Shown in pieces: positions 17,612 to 28,200 of a stretch of 64,000 bases of DNA (position 1 is the first letter of the stretch; every line of letters starts with the position of its first letter). The stretch covers positions 1,054,001 to 1,118,000 of the forward strand of contig NZ_OZ034692.1 of assembly GCF_964026735.1 (NCBI RefSeq). The letters are read 5' to 3'. The position numbers and the translations under genes were made by a program. The notes below the pieces were generated by a model, which was not told the DNA's origin, did no database searches, and was given only the letters and a program-made list of their open reading frames with translations. The stretch is from Wolbachia endosymbiont (group E) of Neria commutata. GTDB lineage: Bacteria > Pseudomonadota > Alphaproteobacteria > Rickettsiales > Anaplasmataceae.

Positions 17612-18577
17612 GACCCCCTGCGAAACAACGTGAAGCAAGTTGCTGATAAAATCTGGTAAGAAATCCCCAGCCCAAAAATTATTAAAAACTATGCCTCAAA
17701 TTCACAATTCCTGCTATAATATTAAATCTCATGTTGTATTTCTTCTGAAAATTGCGGTAAACATTTGACATTATTTTGAAGATTTTTATCTCGCGAATCT
17801 TATTTTCCACACGCATCCTGAACGATGCCAGCTTTCGATTATGCTCCTTTTGCACCTCCGTTAGTGGTTTTTTACGGTATTTTTTGTACGGAATCACAAC
17901 GTTTTTCTGCAGTTTTTGCCAACCTTGATACCCAGAATCAGCATATTTTATGCTATCTTTGGGCAACAATTTTTCCTGTTTCCTTATGCGAAAATCATGC
18001 ATTCGACCTCGATGTGACTTTGAAATCGACAAAATTTGCCCATTTCCCTCAATCACAATTTCGGTTTTTATTGTGGTCATTTTTTTCTTTCTGGAATAAG
18101 ATTTTTTACGTTTTTTTGTGTCTTTTGGCCGCTGTATCGGCGTCTGCTAAAATTTTTAAAATCCTTTCTGGCGTCAGCGTTCTATCCTTTTTTATAGTAA
18201 TTTTTTTGGCCAATAATGGCTCCATTTTTTTCAAAAGTCGGCAAATATTTGAGTTGTGCAAATTAAACAAAAACCCTAAAAATGGATGCGTTATGTACGT
18301 TCTGTAATAAATTAGAACACATAAAATCCTGTCTTCTAGCTCCTCAACATGCGATTTTCTTCCGTGACATTTCTTTTTCGCCTCCATTTTTTCCCACTCT
18401 GGACGCACTTTTTCCACTATTTTTTCAAATTCTTCTGTTGTCAGACCCGTTAATTGCCTGAAAATATACTGGGTCTTTGAAACTTTTGCATAACTTATTG
18501 CTATTTTACTCTTCTAAAATTTTCATTTTATACGCTTTTTAATGTTTTTCACCTGTTTTCTACCTTTTCGCAGGGGG
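17612..18577 (-). mobile_element. IS5-family element copy A, inactive
   Basis: Termini GACCCCCTGCGAAA and CTTTTCGCAGGGGGC match the intact copy at 32636. The transposase is split: compared with that copy, 11 bp are missing near 18140, removing the ADVTEQ segment that carries the first DDE aspartate and shifting the frame. The ATG is also changed to ATA. Open pieces are 17682-18080 and 18106-18417. The 5' end of its transposase gene is a diverged version shared with the copy at 35864. The flanks differ (IS4 fragment left, IS66 fragment right), so recombination has occurred here. Confidence 0.85.
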
Positions 18578-18813
18578 CTTATTAACTCTCGCTTGTGCCC
18601 TTCATGTCCTGAGCACCCTGGGTTCTTATCGCTCTTCTTTTTTGCCTTTTTGCAATATACATCTTGCGATGGTGGTAGAGATGAGTTTTTTGAATTTAAA
18701 CCCAGCTTGTCTTGCAATTCTATTATTCCCTTCCTAAGATTTTCTATCTCCATTTTGAGATTGGCACTTTCTGACTCCAACACCACAATCTTCTCTTGTA
18801 GCACCTCTATCAT
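18578..18813 (-). pseudogene. IS66-family transposase, N-terminal fragment
   Basis: The reverse strand encodes a leucine-zipper-like N-terminus (LESESANLKMEIENLRKG) followed by LGLNSKNSSLPPSQD and GCSGHEGHKRE, the typical TnpC start of IS66 elements. It is cut off by the neighbouring IS5 terminus at 18577. The catalytic domain is absent. Confidence 0.8.
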
Positions 18814-18938
18814 TCACCCCTCTTTACTTGGCTTACTCTCTCTACACCCTTATGCTATTTTTGTAAATCTCTTTTTATACGTGTGAACAGCTACTAGAAA
18901 TCTGCGAACGGTTGCGAAAATGGTTCAAATACACTAAA

Positions 18939-19029
18939 CGGAAGGAGAGGGATTCGAACCCTCGATACGACTTTTCAATCGTATAACGGTTTAGCAAACC
19001 GCCGCCTTCAGCCGCTCGGCCACCCTTCC
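18939..19029 (-). tRNA. tRNA-Ser (GCT)
   Basis: Class II tRNA with a long variable arm. The acceptor stem pairs GGAAGGG with TCCTTCC, and the T arm contains GGTTCGAATCC. The anticodon stem-loop CGGTTTGCTAAACCG gives anticodon GCT, reading AGC/AGU codons. The 3' CCA is not encoded. Confidence 0.93.
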
Positions 19030-19237
19030 AGCTTTTTATTATTTAAGGCAAACAACTTTTATGATACCAAGAGCTCTGTAACCTGTCTAATGCTTTTTAT
19101 CAACACTTATGTATAACATTACTTTTATATTCATGTTTTAATAGATTTTGCAACAATTTTCTACTTGGTAAGTTGGCAGTGTAACCGTTCACGTAATGGC
19201 GTCAACTTAAGAGCCTACATTAGCAAACTCTCCTAGG
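19030..19237. other. Short spacer with no recognised feature
   Basis: AT-rich sequence between tRNA-Ser and an IS5 fragment. I found no reading frame, hairpin or repeat that I could support. Confidence 0.4.
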
Positions 19238-19432
19238 CCCTGTGAACAAAATTTTATGAGAGCCATATAAGTGCGCCAACGAAATTCAAAAACCCCATAA
19301 AAACTACAGCAGTTTTATCAAATCTGGAGAAAATCCGTCTGAAGTTTTTGATTTTACCGAAAAAACACTCGATCAAATGCCGCTCTTTATAAACGTGCTT
19401 GTCATAATCTCTTTGCACTTTTCAATTCCTTA
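19238..19432 (-). mobile_element. 3' fragment of a second IS5-type element
   Basis: The reverse strand encodes HVYKERHLIECFFGKIKNF and on to FMGFLNFVGALIWLS, the C-terminus of an IS5 transposase different from the GACCCCC-ended one. Its terminus reads GGCCCTGTGAACAAAATTTT. It is interrupted at 19432 by the next IS copy. Related fragments lie at 12150-12355 and on both sides of 35864-36840. Confidence 0.75.
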
Positions 19433-20410
19433 GACCCCCTGCGAAACAATGTGAAGCAAGTTGCTGATAAAATCTGGTAGAAATCCCCAGCCCAAAAATT
19501 ATTAAAAACTATGCCGCAAGTTCACAATACCTGCAATAATATTAAATCTCATGTTGTATTTCTTCTGAAAATTTCTGTAAATATTTGACATAATCTTAAA
19601 AACATTGATCTCGCGAATCTTATTTTCCACACGCATCCTGAACGATGCCAGCTTCCGATTATGCTCCTTTTGCTCCTCCGTTAGTGGCTTTTTACGGTGT
19701 TTTTTGTACGGAATCACAACGTTTTTCTGCAGTTTTTGCCAACCTTGATACCCAGAATCGGCATATTTTATGCTATCTTTGGCCAACAATTTTTCCTGTT
19801 TCCTTATGCGAAAGTCATGTATTCGACCTCGATGTGATCTTGAAACTGACAAAATTTGCCCATTTCCCTCAATCACAATTTCGGTTTTTATCGTGGTCAT
19901 TTTTTTCTTTCTGGAATAAGATTTTTACGTTTTTTTGCGTCTTTTGGCCGCTGTATCGGTTGCTCCGTGACATCTGCTAAAATTTTTAAATCCTTTCTGG
20001 AGTCAGCGTTCTATCCTTTTTTATCGCAATTTTTTTGGCCAATAATGGCTCCATTTTCTTCAAAAGTCGGCAAATATTTGAGTTGTGCAAATTAAACAAA
20101 AACCCTAAAAATGGATGCGTTATGTACGTTCTATAATAAATTAGAACACATAAAATCCTGTCTTCTAGCACCTCAACATGCGATTTTCTGCCATGGCATT
20201 TCTTTTTAGCCTCCATTTTTTCCCACTCTGGACGCACTTTTTCCACGATTTTTTCAAATTCAGATGTTGTGAGCCCTGTCAATTGTCTAAAAACATATGG
20301 TGTTTTTGCTATTTTTACGTAACTTATTGCCATCTTCCCTCTTCTAAAACTTTCATTTTACATGCTTTTTAGTCGTTTTTACCTACTTTCTACCTTTTCG
20401 CAGGGGGGGC
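19433..20410 (-). mobile_element. IS5-family element copy B, inactive
   Basis: Termini GACCCCCTGCGAAAC and TTTTCGCAGGGGGGGC bound a 978-bp element close to the intact copy at 32636. Single-base losses near 19925 and 19989 split the transposase into open pieces at 19502-19900 and 19986-20333. The 5' end still has ATG and the MAISYVKIAKTPYVFRQLTG start. Flanks read CCTTA on the left and TAAGG on the right, which rejoin to a palindrome around a TA duplication. Confidence 0.85.
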
Positions 20411-20466
20411 TAAGGAAAATCAACGCTTGCAGATACTTCTCAAGTGCTTGAAAGTTTTAAAGAAAA

Positions 20467-21075
20467 TTAAAAATGATAACTCACTCCAATTTCTATGCTG
20501 TTCTTACTTCTGCATATTGTTGGTATTAGTGAAACTGTATTAAAGTTGCTATAACCAAAAAAGGCTTTTGTATTTTTAGTTAAGGTATAGCTAATACCTA
20601 TTTTTCCTTGGTATGCTAAAATTGGAAGGAAACCTTCTTCTCCCTTGTCTTCAAGCATGCCAAACCCTCCACCAATTGCACTATATAACACAAAAGGTTT
20701 TGTATCCATATTGTAGTAAAAATTTATCATACCTATGTAATGATATAATTGAAGTTCATGTTGGACTTCAGAAGCCCTTACATTTTCGATCAGGTTTTCG
20801 CTAAAGTAAATGAGCTCATATTCAAACCTACTGTTGTAAGTAGCTTAGCCCAAAGCGATACTATTCAAATGGTAACTAATGTTTTCTATTTCATTTTGAT
20901 ATTCAGACGTTTTTACACTTTCAGAGAGAACCTGTTGATGGCTGAGATTAATGTAGAAATTTTTCTCTTGTTTTTTTCCACAATCTTCTAAGTTTAAATG
21001 TTCAGCGGCAAAGCACGTTGCATGTATAATTAACATACTAAGTGCGCAATACCTACATAAAAAAAGAAAATTCAT
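20467..21075 (-). pseudogene. Outer-membrane beta-barrel protein, interrupted by in-frame stop
   Basis: The gene starts at ATG 21075 with a signal peptide (ALSMLIIHATCFAAE, probable cleavage after CFA), then runs about 76 codons to TAA at 20845-20847. The same frame continues without other stops through RFEYELIYFSENLIENV and IGGGFGMLEDKGEEGF to a C-terminal EIGVSYHF, the terminal-phenylalanine signature of outer-membrane barrels. It resembles the neighbouring gene 21077-21664, so the two are tandem paralogues of an opacity/OMP25-like surface protein. A single substitution (probably TAT to TAA) explains the stop. Confidence 0.7.
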
Positions 21076-21076
21076 A

Positions 21077-21664
21077 TTAAAAATTATAACTTATTCCAAT
21101 ACCTATGTTATGCTGAACAATTTGATGAAAGACTGCAAATTGCTAGAGATAGCGGTAATCAATAGAAACTTTCATTTCAGGAGCGATCTGATAGTCTATA
21201 CCACATTTACATTGATAAGCTAATATTGGCAGGGAAATATAATAATCATTTAATTTGTCTTCTAATATACCTACTTCAACTTTTGGTATTATGCCAAATC
21301 CCATTCCGATTCCCAAATATGGTGTAAAGGGTATATTTTCAATGTTGTATTCATATTGGAAATTCGCTATCCCTGCATATGTATACAAGATATCGCTATT
21401 ATACTTCACTCTGGAGTTAATGACTTCAAACTCAGATCTTATATTATTTTGATTATAACCTAATGCAAATCCACCAAAAAACGCAAAGTCTTTTTTACTG
21501 ATTGTTGGCTCCTGCTTTCCATTTAACGTAACTGTTTCTAATTTAGCAAAGAGTACTTCACTATAAAACAATTTTACATAGCTTTTTTTATAATCTTTAG
21601 TTGAGCAAGCATAGCAACTTTCTATAGCAGTTAGTGTGAACAACATTAGACATAACTTTAGCAT
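21077..21664 (-). pseudogene. Outer-membrane beta-barrel protein paralogue with premature stop
   Basis: The N-terminus MLKLCLMLFTLTAIESCYAC looks like a signal peptide. Beta-strand-like alternation follows, with LGYNQNNIRSEFEVINSR and PYLGIGMGFG. The frame stops at TAG 21143-21145 after IDYRYL, but 21 further in-frame codons end in GIGISYNF followed by TAA at 21077-21079. That is the missing last barrel strand with C-terminal Phe. Without it, barrel assembly by BAM would be compromised. Its upstream paralogue also has one in-frame stop. Confidence 0.68.
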
Positions 21665-21748
21665 TTGATAAAATGAATGCTTTTAATATACTGACATTAG
21701 CATATTAATATTAATTTTTTAACTATGACTCTAAAAACTCAGATTTAA

Positions 21749-22183
21749 ATGAATGCTTATCAATATCTTAGAATGCTTTGGAGATGGGCGGTACGTAAAC
21801 ATCCAAATAAGGGAAGATGCTGGATAAGGAAAATGTACTTTAGAAAGTATAAAAACGACAATTGGAGGTTTATGACAAGCAATGGAATATATCTTATCAA
21901 ATACGCAGACCATGCTATTAAGCGGCATGTCAAAGTGATTGGATCCAAATCCCCATATGATGGAGATTGGGTATATTGGGGTAAACGTTTAAGTAAGGTA
22001 TCAGACAAGCCATCACGAGTAATAAAGCTTCTGAAAATGCAAAAAGGTAGATGTGATTATTGTAAATTATATTTTAGATCTGATGACGTTATAGAAGTAC
22101 ATCACCGGGACGAAAATAGAAGCAATAACAACATTAAGAATTTAGCCATGATGCATGGACACTGCCATGATTGCTTACATTAA
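21749..22183 (+). pseudogene. Group II intron maturase, C-terminal fragment with HNH domain
   Basis: The fragment encodes the maturase (X) domain part (YLRMLWRWAVRKHPNKG) and an HNH endonuclease domain with CDYCKLYF, VIEVHHRDENRSNNN and HGHCHDCLH zinc/metal motifs. The reverse-transcriptase domain is absent. It is followed within 35 bp by a domain V-like RNA element, so it is the 3' end of a group II intron whose 5' part has been lost. Confidence 0.85.
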
Positions 22184-22214
22184 AAGTATGTATGACAAAC
22201 ACCAAATTACAGAG

Positions 22215-22250
22215 GAGCCGGATGATGGGCAAACTATCAAGTCCGGTTCT
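22215..22250 (+). ncRNA. Group II intron domain V (3' remnant)
   Basis: GAGCCGGATGAT pairs with ATCAAGTCCGGTTCT around a GGGCAAAC loop region, matching the conserved 34-nt catalytic hairpin of bacterial group II introns. It lies directly downstream of the maturase fragment. A domain VI-like hairpin may follow to about 22290. Confidence 0.75.
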
Positions 22251-22344
22251 GAAGTCAAGGGGAGAAGGGTGACTTTCTCTCCTTAGATAACACGTTTGCC
22301 GCTGTAAACTTGGATATTAGAACATTTAATAGTAGAGGGATTAA

Positions 22345-23148
22345 ATGAATGTAGAAAAAAAGTTGAGTTCTTTATCTAAAAAATTTAATAGATACCAAAA
22401 GTTTAAAGTTATCTTATATATTATTTTTAGTAATAAATTTGGTGCTCTATGTCTACATTTTGCTGCTCAGTACAATTTGCATCAGGTAGTATGTTTCCTT
22501 ATCAAAAATGGTGTAGATATCAATACACATGATGGTGATGGTAACACTGCCTTGCATTTTGCTGCTAAGAATGGTTACTTAGATATTGTGAACACTCTTA
22601 TCAAGTATGGTACAGATGTTAATGTTTACAATACTAAATTTGATAGACCTCTACACTTTGCTATACAAAATGGATTTGAGGAGATAGTGCAAACTCTGGT
22701 AAAAAATAACGCCAAAATAGACTGTAAAGATAAAGGAGGTCACACCCCTATGCATTTGGCAGCTAAGAATTGCTATAATGAAACTTTAAAAATACTTATT
22801 AAAAATCAAGGATACATTGATTCTCTAAATTTTGATGACAATACGCCCTTACATATCGCAATATCAGGCAACTGTGAAAGTACTGTAGAGATTCTGTTAC
22901 AACATAAAGCAAGTGTAAATGCAATAGGCCAACATGGATGCACACCTCTACATATTGCTACAATTAATAATAATAAGGGAATGGTAGAAATGTTACTAAA
23001 GAAAAATGCTAACCCTCTTCTTGAGATTAATTTTAAGGGCAGCAAAGGTGTTACTCCACTGGACATAGCAACCTTAAATCACAATGAAGAGATTGCTCAG
23101 TTGTTATTAGGTTATGCATTGAAGTTTCAAATAGTGTCAAAATCTTAG
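22345..23148 (+). CDS. Ankyrin-repeat protein, putative effector
   Basis: A 267-residue protein with about seven ankyrin repeats from residue 30 on (e.g. GNTALHFAAKNGYLDIVNTL, HTPMHLAAKNCYNETLKIL, GCTPLHIATINNNKGMVEML). The N-terminal 30 residues are basic and partly hydrophobic. Ankyrin repeats mediate protein-protein contacts and are abundant in Wolbachia as candidate host-interaction proteins. No catalytic domain. The frame is complete with consistent repeat phase. Confidence 0.88.
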   Translation: MNVEKKLSSLSKKFNRYQKFKVILYIIFSNKFGALCLHFAAQYNLHQVVCFLIKNGVDINTHDGDGNTALHFAAKNGYLDIVNTLIKYGTDVNVYNTKFDRPLHFAIQNGFEEIVQTLVKNNAKIDCKDKGGHTPMHLAAKNCYNETLKILIKNQGYIDSLNFDDNTPLHIAISGNCESTVEILLQHKASVNAIGQHGCTPLHIATINNNKGMVEMLLKKNANPLLEINFKGSKGVTPLDIATLNHNEEIAQLLLGYALKFQIVSKS

Positions 23149-23226
23149 TTTTTCTATGTTAAGAAACTTAATTTGTTTAGCATTTAAAAAAAATCAACTA
23201 TGAGCATTTCTTTTTAAATGCTTTTC

Positions 23227-23644
23227 CTAGTCCTTACCACTAAGTACTGCATGGCGTAATTCTTGTATTAAAACTAGTCGGTTAACTTCTTTATCATTTT
23301 CAAATAGATCCTTTACCAGCGTTTTTTCTTCAGACAGTTCATATGAAGTTTTGCCTTTTTTGTTCTTTATAAAAAGATTTGCGTTGTAATTTAGTAATAG
23401 TTTTACAACCGGTACATTCTCCAGCAAGATTGCTTTGTATAATGGGTGTGTTGCCATTGCTACTACATTCGTTTGGATCAGCCCCATTTTCTAATAATGA
23501 CTTTACTCTACCTAAATCGCATGTACTACTTGAAATAGTTTTGTATAACTCGCACTCAAAAAATAGTGTATCACTAAATTTGCCTATAGAAATTCCTTTC
23601 AGTGTTCTTATTATTTTCTTTAGCTTTTTTTTCCACATGCTCAC
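23227..23644 (-). pseudogene. Small ankyrin-repeat gene broken by a frameshift
   Basis: From GTG 23644 (after GGAGG) the frame reads MWKKKLKKIIRTLKGISIGK, then SLLENGADPNECSSNGNTPI, before leaving the repeat pattern. A second frame, open from 23487, continues with HPLYKAILLENVPVVKLLLN and NANLFIKNKKGKT, which completes the ankyrin repeat. The shift is near 23450. The rejoined protein would have about 140 residues with two to three repeats. Confidence 0.65.
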
Positions 23645-23742
23645 AGGATACCTCCATTTATAGCATTTTTCCAATAATTTATGATGGATTTATGTAGAGT
23701 TTCTGCTAATTTCATGTTAATTTTGATATAATAATAAGATGA

Positions 23743-24033
23743 ATGGAAATAATAAATGTTACTAAAGCTCATACAAAAGAAATATTGGTGCAAATGATCA
23801 ATCAAATAATAGATGATAATCGGTGGAGTAGTAAGGAAGTCGCACATATATTACAGACAGCTCTTGCAGACATTTCCCGTATCAGAAATTCAAAACCTGC
23901 AAATTTTTCATTAGCGAGACTTTTAACTTTTTTAGTGAGATTAGATTACAAGGTAACAATTTCAATTAATACTAAAGAAACTATAAAGCAAATTGAATAT
24001 TTCGAACTTACAGTGACTTCTGCCTTAACATAA
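23743..24033 (+). CDS. HigA/XRE-like helix-turn-helix protein
   Basis: The 96-residue protein carries a helix-turn-helix around NRWSSKEVAHILQTALADIS followed by the FSLARLLTFLVRLDYKVTISI segment typical of HigA-type (HTH_37) antitoxins, in which the HTH is followed by a short beta strand. Antitoxins of this kind bind their own promoter and neutralise a RelE/HigB RNase. No toxin gene is adjacent on either side, so it may be an orphan antitoxin or a stand-alone regulator. Confidence 0.7.
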   Translation: MEIINVTKAHTKEILVQMINQIIDDNRWSSKEVAHILQTALADISRIRNSKPANFSLARLLTFLVRLDYKVTISINTKETIKQIEYFELTVTSALT

Positions 24034-24309
24034 AATCATGCAAAAATGAAAAATTGATGTGTTGAGATTTTAGATGCATTTATAGAGGAGATAGTAAAAG
24101 ATAAGATAATTTGACCAGCAAAGCTTAAAGTTGCGTTCTAAGGGCATATAAAACAGTCCGTTTAAAAATGAATACACTTTATACTTTAATTTAGGTATGA
24201 TTTTACTGCTATAATAAGAACTATAGCCAAAACAAACTTGCATTATAAAGTATTGAATATTTCTCAATAATAATGTACAATTAACGATGCTTTTTTAGGT
24301 ACCTTGATC
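24034..24309. other. Spacer without recognised feature
   Basis: About 270 bp of AT-rich DNA between the HTH gene and the PD-(D/E)XK gene. No frame with recognisable similarity and no clear promoter or terminator. Confidence 0.4.
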
Positions 24310-25230
24310 ATGGCTATTTCTAAGTTTCTAGACGTTCGAAATGATATAGCCTTTCGCCGTATCTTTGGTACTGAAAAAAATAAGGACATTCTGATCCATT
24401 TTCTTAACGACATCTTGCTAAATGATACATTAGCGCCGCTGGAACTGAAGCAAATTCAGGAAGTAAAATTTCTAACTACCATTCAAGATCCCGATATTGC
24501 TGCTAAAAAACAAAGTATTGTTGATGTTTTATGTAGGGATATTAATGGAACCCAATACATAATTGAGATGCAGGTCGCTAAGACAAAAGGTTTCGAAAAA
24601 CGTGCTCAATACTATGCTGCTAAGGCCTATGCAACCCAAGCTGATAAAGGTGATCAGTATTACAATTTAAAAGAAATTATCTTTATTGCTATTGCAGACT
24701 ACATGGTATTTCCAGGAAAGGCTGGATATTTATCTTATCACTCCATTCTTGATATGAATACTTATGAAAACAACTTAAAAGACTTCTGCTTTGTATTTAT
24801 TGAACTGCCAAAATTTCCAAAGACTAAAGAAGATCAACTGAGCAATATAGTCGAAAAGTGGGCTTACTTTTTTAGATATGCTGCTGAAACAAGAGAACAT
24901 GATTTAGAAAGAATAATAGGAAGTGATGAGATTATTAAAAGAGCGTATACAGAGCTAGACAGATTCAATTGGTCAGATGTTGAACTTAGAACTTACGAAC
25001 AAGAATCAAAACGCCTTCTTGATGAACAAGCTATCTTAGAACAAAAACTTGATGATGCTACTGAAAAGGGCATCCAAATCGGCGAGGAGAGGGGCGAAAA
25101 ACAGACTAAAATAGTAGTGGCAAAAAACCTACTTAAGGCTGATGTTTCCATTGATGTTATCTCCCACACAACAGGCCTTTCTGTAGATGAAATTGCACAA
25201 CTTCAGAAAGACAGATTGATATCTTTGTGA
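24310..25230 (+). CDS. PD-(D/E)XK nuclease family transposase-like protein (Rpn/PDDEXK_2)
   Basis: The N-terminus FLDVRNDIAFRRIFGTEKNK is diagnostic of the PDDEXK_2/Rpn family. Nuclease-core residues lie in SIVDVLCRDINGTQYIIEMQV (D..ExQ pattern). The C-terminus has a coiled segment and a GIQIGEERGEKQTK stretch typical of these proteins. Members are recombination-promoting nucleases that multiply in genomes like mobile genes. ATG 24310 is preferred over an upstream TTG. Its last 102 bp overlap, on the opposite strand, the end of the broken cifB. Confidence 0.88.
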   Translation: MAISKFLDVRNDIAFRRIFGTEKNKDILIHFLNDILLNDTLAPLELKQIQEVKFLTTIQDPDIAAKKQSIVDVLCRDINGTQYIIEMQVAKTKGFEKRAQYYAAKAYATQADKGDQYYNLKEIIFIAIADYMVFPGKAGYLSYHSILDMNTYENNLKDFCFVFIELPKFPKTKEDQLSNIVEKWAYFFRYAAETREHDLERIIGSDEIIKRAYTELDRFNWSDVELRTYEQESKRLLDEQAILEQKLDDATEKGIQIGEERGEKQTKIVVAKNLLKADVSIDVISHTTGLSVDEIAQLQKDRLISL

Positions 25231-28200
25231 CTCTTTTGATTGATTATTTATTGTTACATTACTTAAATAATGATTAGGATTATCATCTACTTTGCTATTA
25301 TTCTCTGACAGTTGGCTTTTCTGCTTACTACTAATTACAGCAGTCAAAAGATATTTTATTAATTGCTTCATAGAAAACTTAAGCTCTGGGCTACGTTTTT
25401 GTTCTGCCTCCTTAACTTCTCGACTTGAACCTTTCAAAGGAATTGCTTTAGTTGCTTGCACTACCTCTTTTACATTTTTGCTATTTTTTAAGTTATCAAG
25501 GTATTCTCTAGCTGTCATGCTTACTTCTTTTTTATCTAAACAATCCAGAAATTTTTCGCTATTTAACTTCATATTAGCATTAATAAGCAACGGTACGCTA
25601 CCTTTTACATTAATTTTAGTTCCGAAGTCATATAATTGTACTCTGGATACTTTTTGACTGTTAATTTTAATCACACCAAGCTCTTTATCTTGTTTTGCAA
25701 GAAGTTGTCGTTCTGTTTGTATTTCTCTTGTTAAGGTTTGCTTATCTTTATCAGCTAATAGGTCATTAGCTTGATTAACATTAAAGTGTTCAATGAGAAA
25801 GCTTTTTTCTCCCATTTCATAGCCAGCAAATTCTATTCCTTTCTCCACAACTTGCATAAGCTGATCAACGCTTTTTAGCTCAGAAATAAATGCCGCATTG
25901 CTATCAAAATACGCGTAATTATCACCTATTCTGTAAATGGCTACAACATGCTTACTTGTTACTAAGTGAAGAGCAAAATCATCATCAATTTCAGCTATAT
26001 AATTTGACAAATCACTAAGCATTTTATAACTCCTACTATGAGTTAAACTTGAAGGCAAAGTGCTTGTAACACAATCTACCTGCTCTTCAAAATTACTAAG
26101 CAGCTTACTAAAAGTAAAAGCCTCTTTTTCTTCCTTTCTAGATATCTGCTTACCTTGAGCTATACGCTCATAAATTTCAGTTGAAGTTTTTAGAGTATTC
26201 AAAAATGATTTGTCTTTGTATAAAGATAAAGCTTGAGATAAACCACGGGTAATTGCTACACATTTACCATTAACATTAACTCCTCGCTTTTCAAAAGAAG
26301 GCAAATAAAGGCCTTGTCTTACTAACTCAATAGATGCATTTGGAAAGCTGCTAGATACAAACTGCAAAAGTGCTGCTTGTTGCTCTTCATCGAAGTGTAA
26401 TGACTGTACATGAGGAAATGTTAATTTTAAGTACTCTAAATAGTAAGCGACTGATTTCAGAATTATTCTGATTGTTTATAGTAAAAATCATGGATTCATT
26501 AACATTAGCATGACCATTAGCATCAGTAGTAACGTAACGAGCTCTACCAGCATTAGTACTCAAGTTTTGAAGTTCTCTTGAAACCTCCACTCTCAGAACT
26601 TGAAAGTAATTTTCATCTCTAGGATTGCTTGGATCAACTGGATTATTCAGGCCTGGAACATTTACTGTAAGAGAATTACGCATTTCATCTAACACACCTC
26701 TACCTTGGTTTCCAAGATTGTTATTTTGTTGTAAAACTTCATTAATATCTCTAGCATTTTCCAATGCCCAGAAGCCACAATTATAACCATCCGTTTGCTG
26801 CTGAACAGAAACATTATGGAGAATAATATTACTCTCTCCTAAAACTCGTTTAATAACATCTTGAGCATCATGACCAAGTGAGTCAGCATAGTACCCAATA
26901 TAATTTCCATTTCGGTAATCAATCACTAATGTGACCCAATGATTACCACCTAAATTAACAATTAAAATTGACCTTCGAGGTTCTACACCTCCCTCATTTT
27001 TAAAACGTCTAATATGAGTTTTTAAAACGTCGACCTGGCCATTTGCAATACCCATAATATGAAACCGCATTTCACTCTCAACTGGGAAATTATATCTTTG
27101 TGCCCCTGCAACATAAGGTATATCATGCTGTTGAAGCCAATAACGATAATAGCCATTGTCTGTTGCAAAATCTAGTGTAATCAGATTATCAACATCTTGT
27201 ATAGTACCACGATTATGACCTCTAAGAATATTGTTTATTCGTTCTAATATTCCTTGTGCTTTAGGAGGAGGAGGAGGAGTGGCATTACGTGCTTCTCTTA
27301 TCCTTGATCTTAGTATTTCTATTGCCTCTGCTCTAGTACATTGCAAGTAACTAAACGGAACATGTAGATCGTCACCTATATCAAGCAAAAAAATCAAGTT
27401 CTGTCCTGGTTCTTTTTCTCTGTAAAAACGCCTAAAATTTTCGCGAGTCTGATCTGATAATAGATTTCCTGGAAAATTTTCATCAATAACACTTTCAGGT
27501 CCCACTAGTCCTCCTGACCTTAAGTCGCGACCACGACGATCAAGTCTATGTACATACAATTCTTGTGGAATAGATATAAGGTCTTCTGCTACCCATGCAT
27601 TTCTATCAAATATAGCATAAGATAAAACTACCTCATTTCCAGAAGTAATAGGTATATATCCTCTTTGCTTGTTCATAAGTTCTGTTATTTGATATTTTGC
27701 TTTATTCTCCTCTTGTGCTATTTCTTCTGCATTACTAGCAAATCTTAATATATATCCAATTGGATGAGTATCTGTATCACTTTCTGTAGGTTGTCTTAAT
27801 AATAAAAGATCTAATCCCTGTTCTGTAACTTGTGTGATTATTACCCTTTCTCCTTCTTCTTCCCTCCCCCTTTTCAAACTATATGTTTGACCAACTTTAT
27901 ACTTAGCAAGCACTTTATAAGAATTATCACTAGCATAAAATGTACCATGTAGTATAGAACGAAACCTGTACTCGCCATTTACATCTATTATCGTATTACC
28001 ATTCATATTCTCTGGCATTAATACTCTAGAAATAGCTCTGAATAATTCTTGATGCTGACCTCTATCTTGCCAGCCATCATTCATAAATTGATTCAAAGTA
28101 TTATGTACATTTTCAGCATTAGGCACTTCTATAAGATTACCATCAAAAGAAGCATATCTATTTCTATGTAGGTAATGATTAGGCGAATTAAATCTATCTA

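Noticed and set aside
17825..18307. Plus-strand frames across the IS5 copies (also 19645, 32849, 36077, 59452)
   Set aside because: They recur only because the element recurs; the reverse-strand transposase has recognisable DDE residues, these do not.
18578..18886. Plus-strand frame over the IS66 fragment
   Set aside because: The reverse strand encodes the recognisable TnpC N-terminus.
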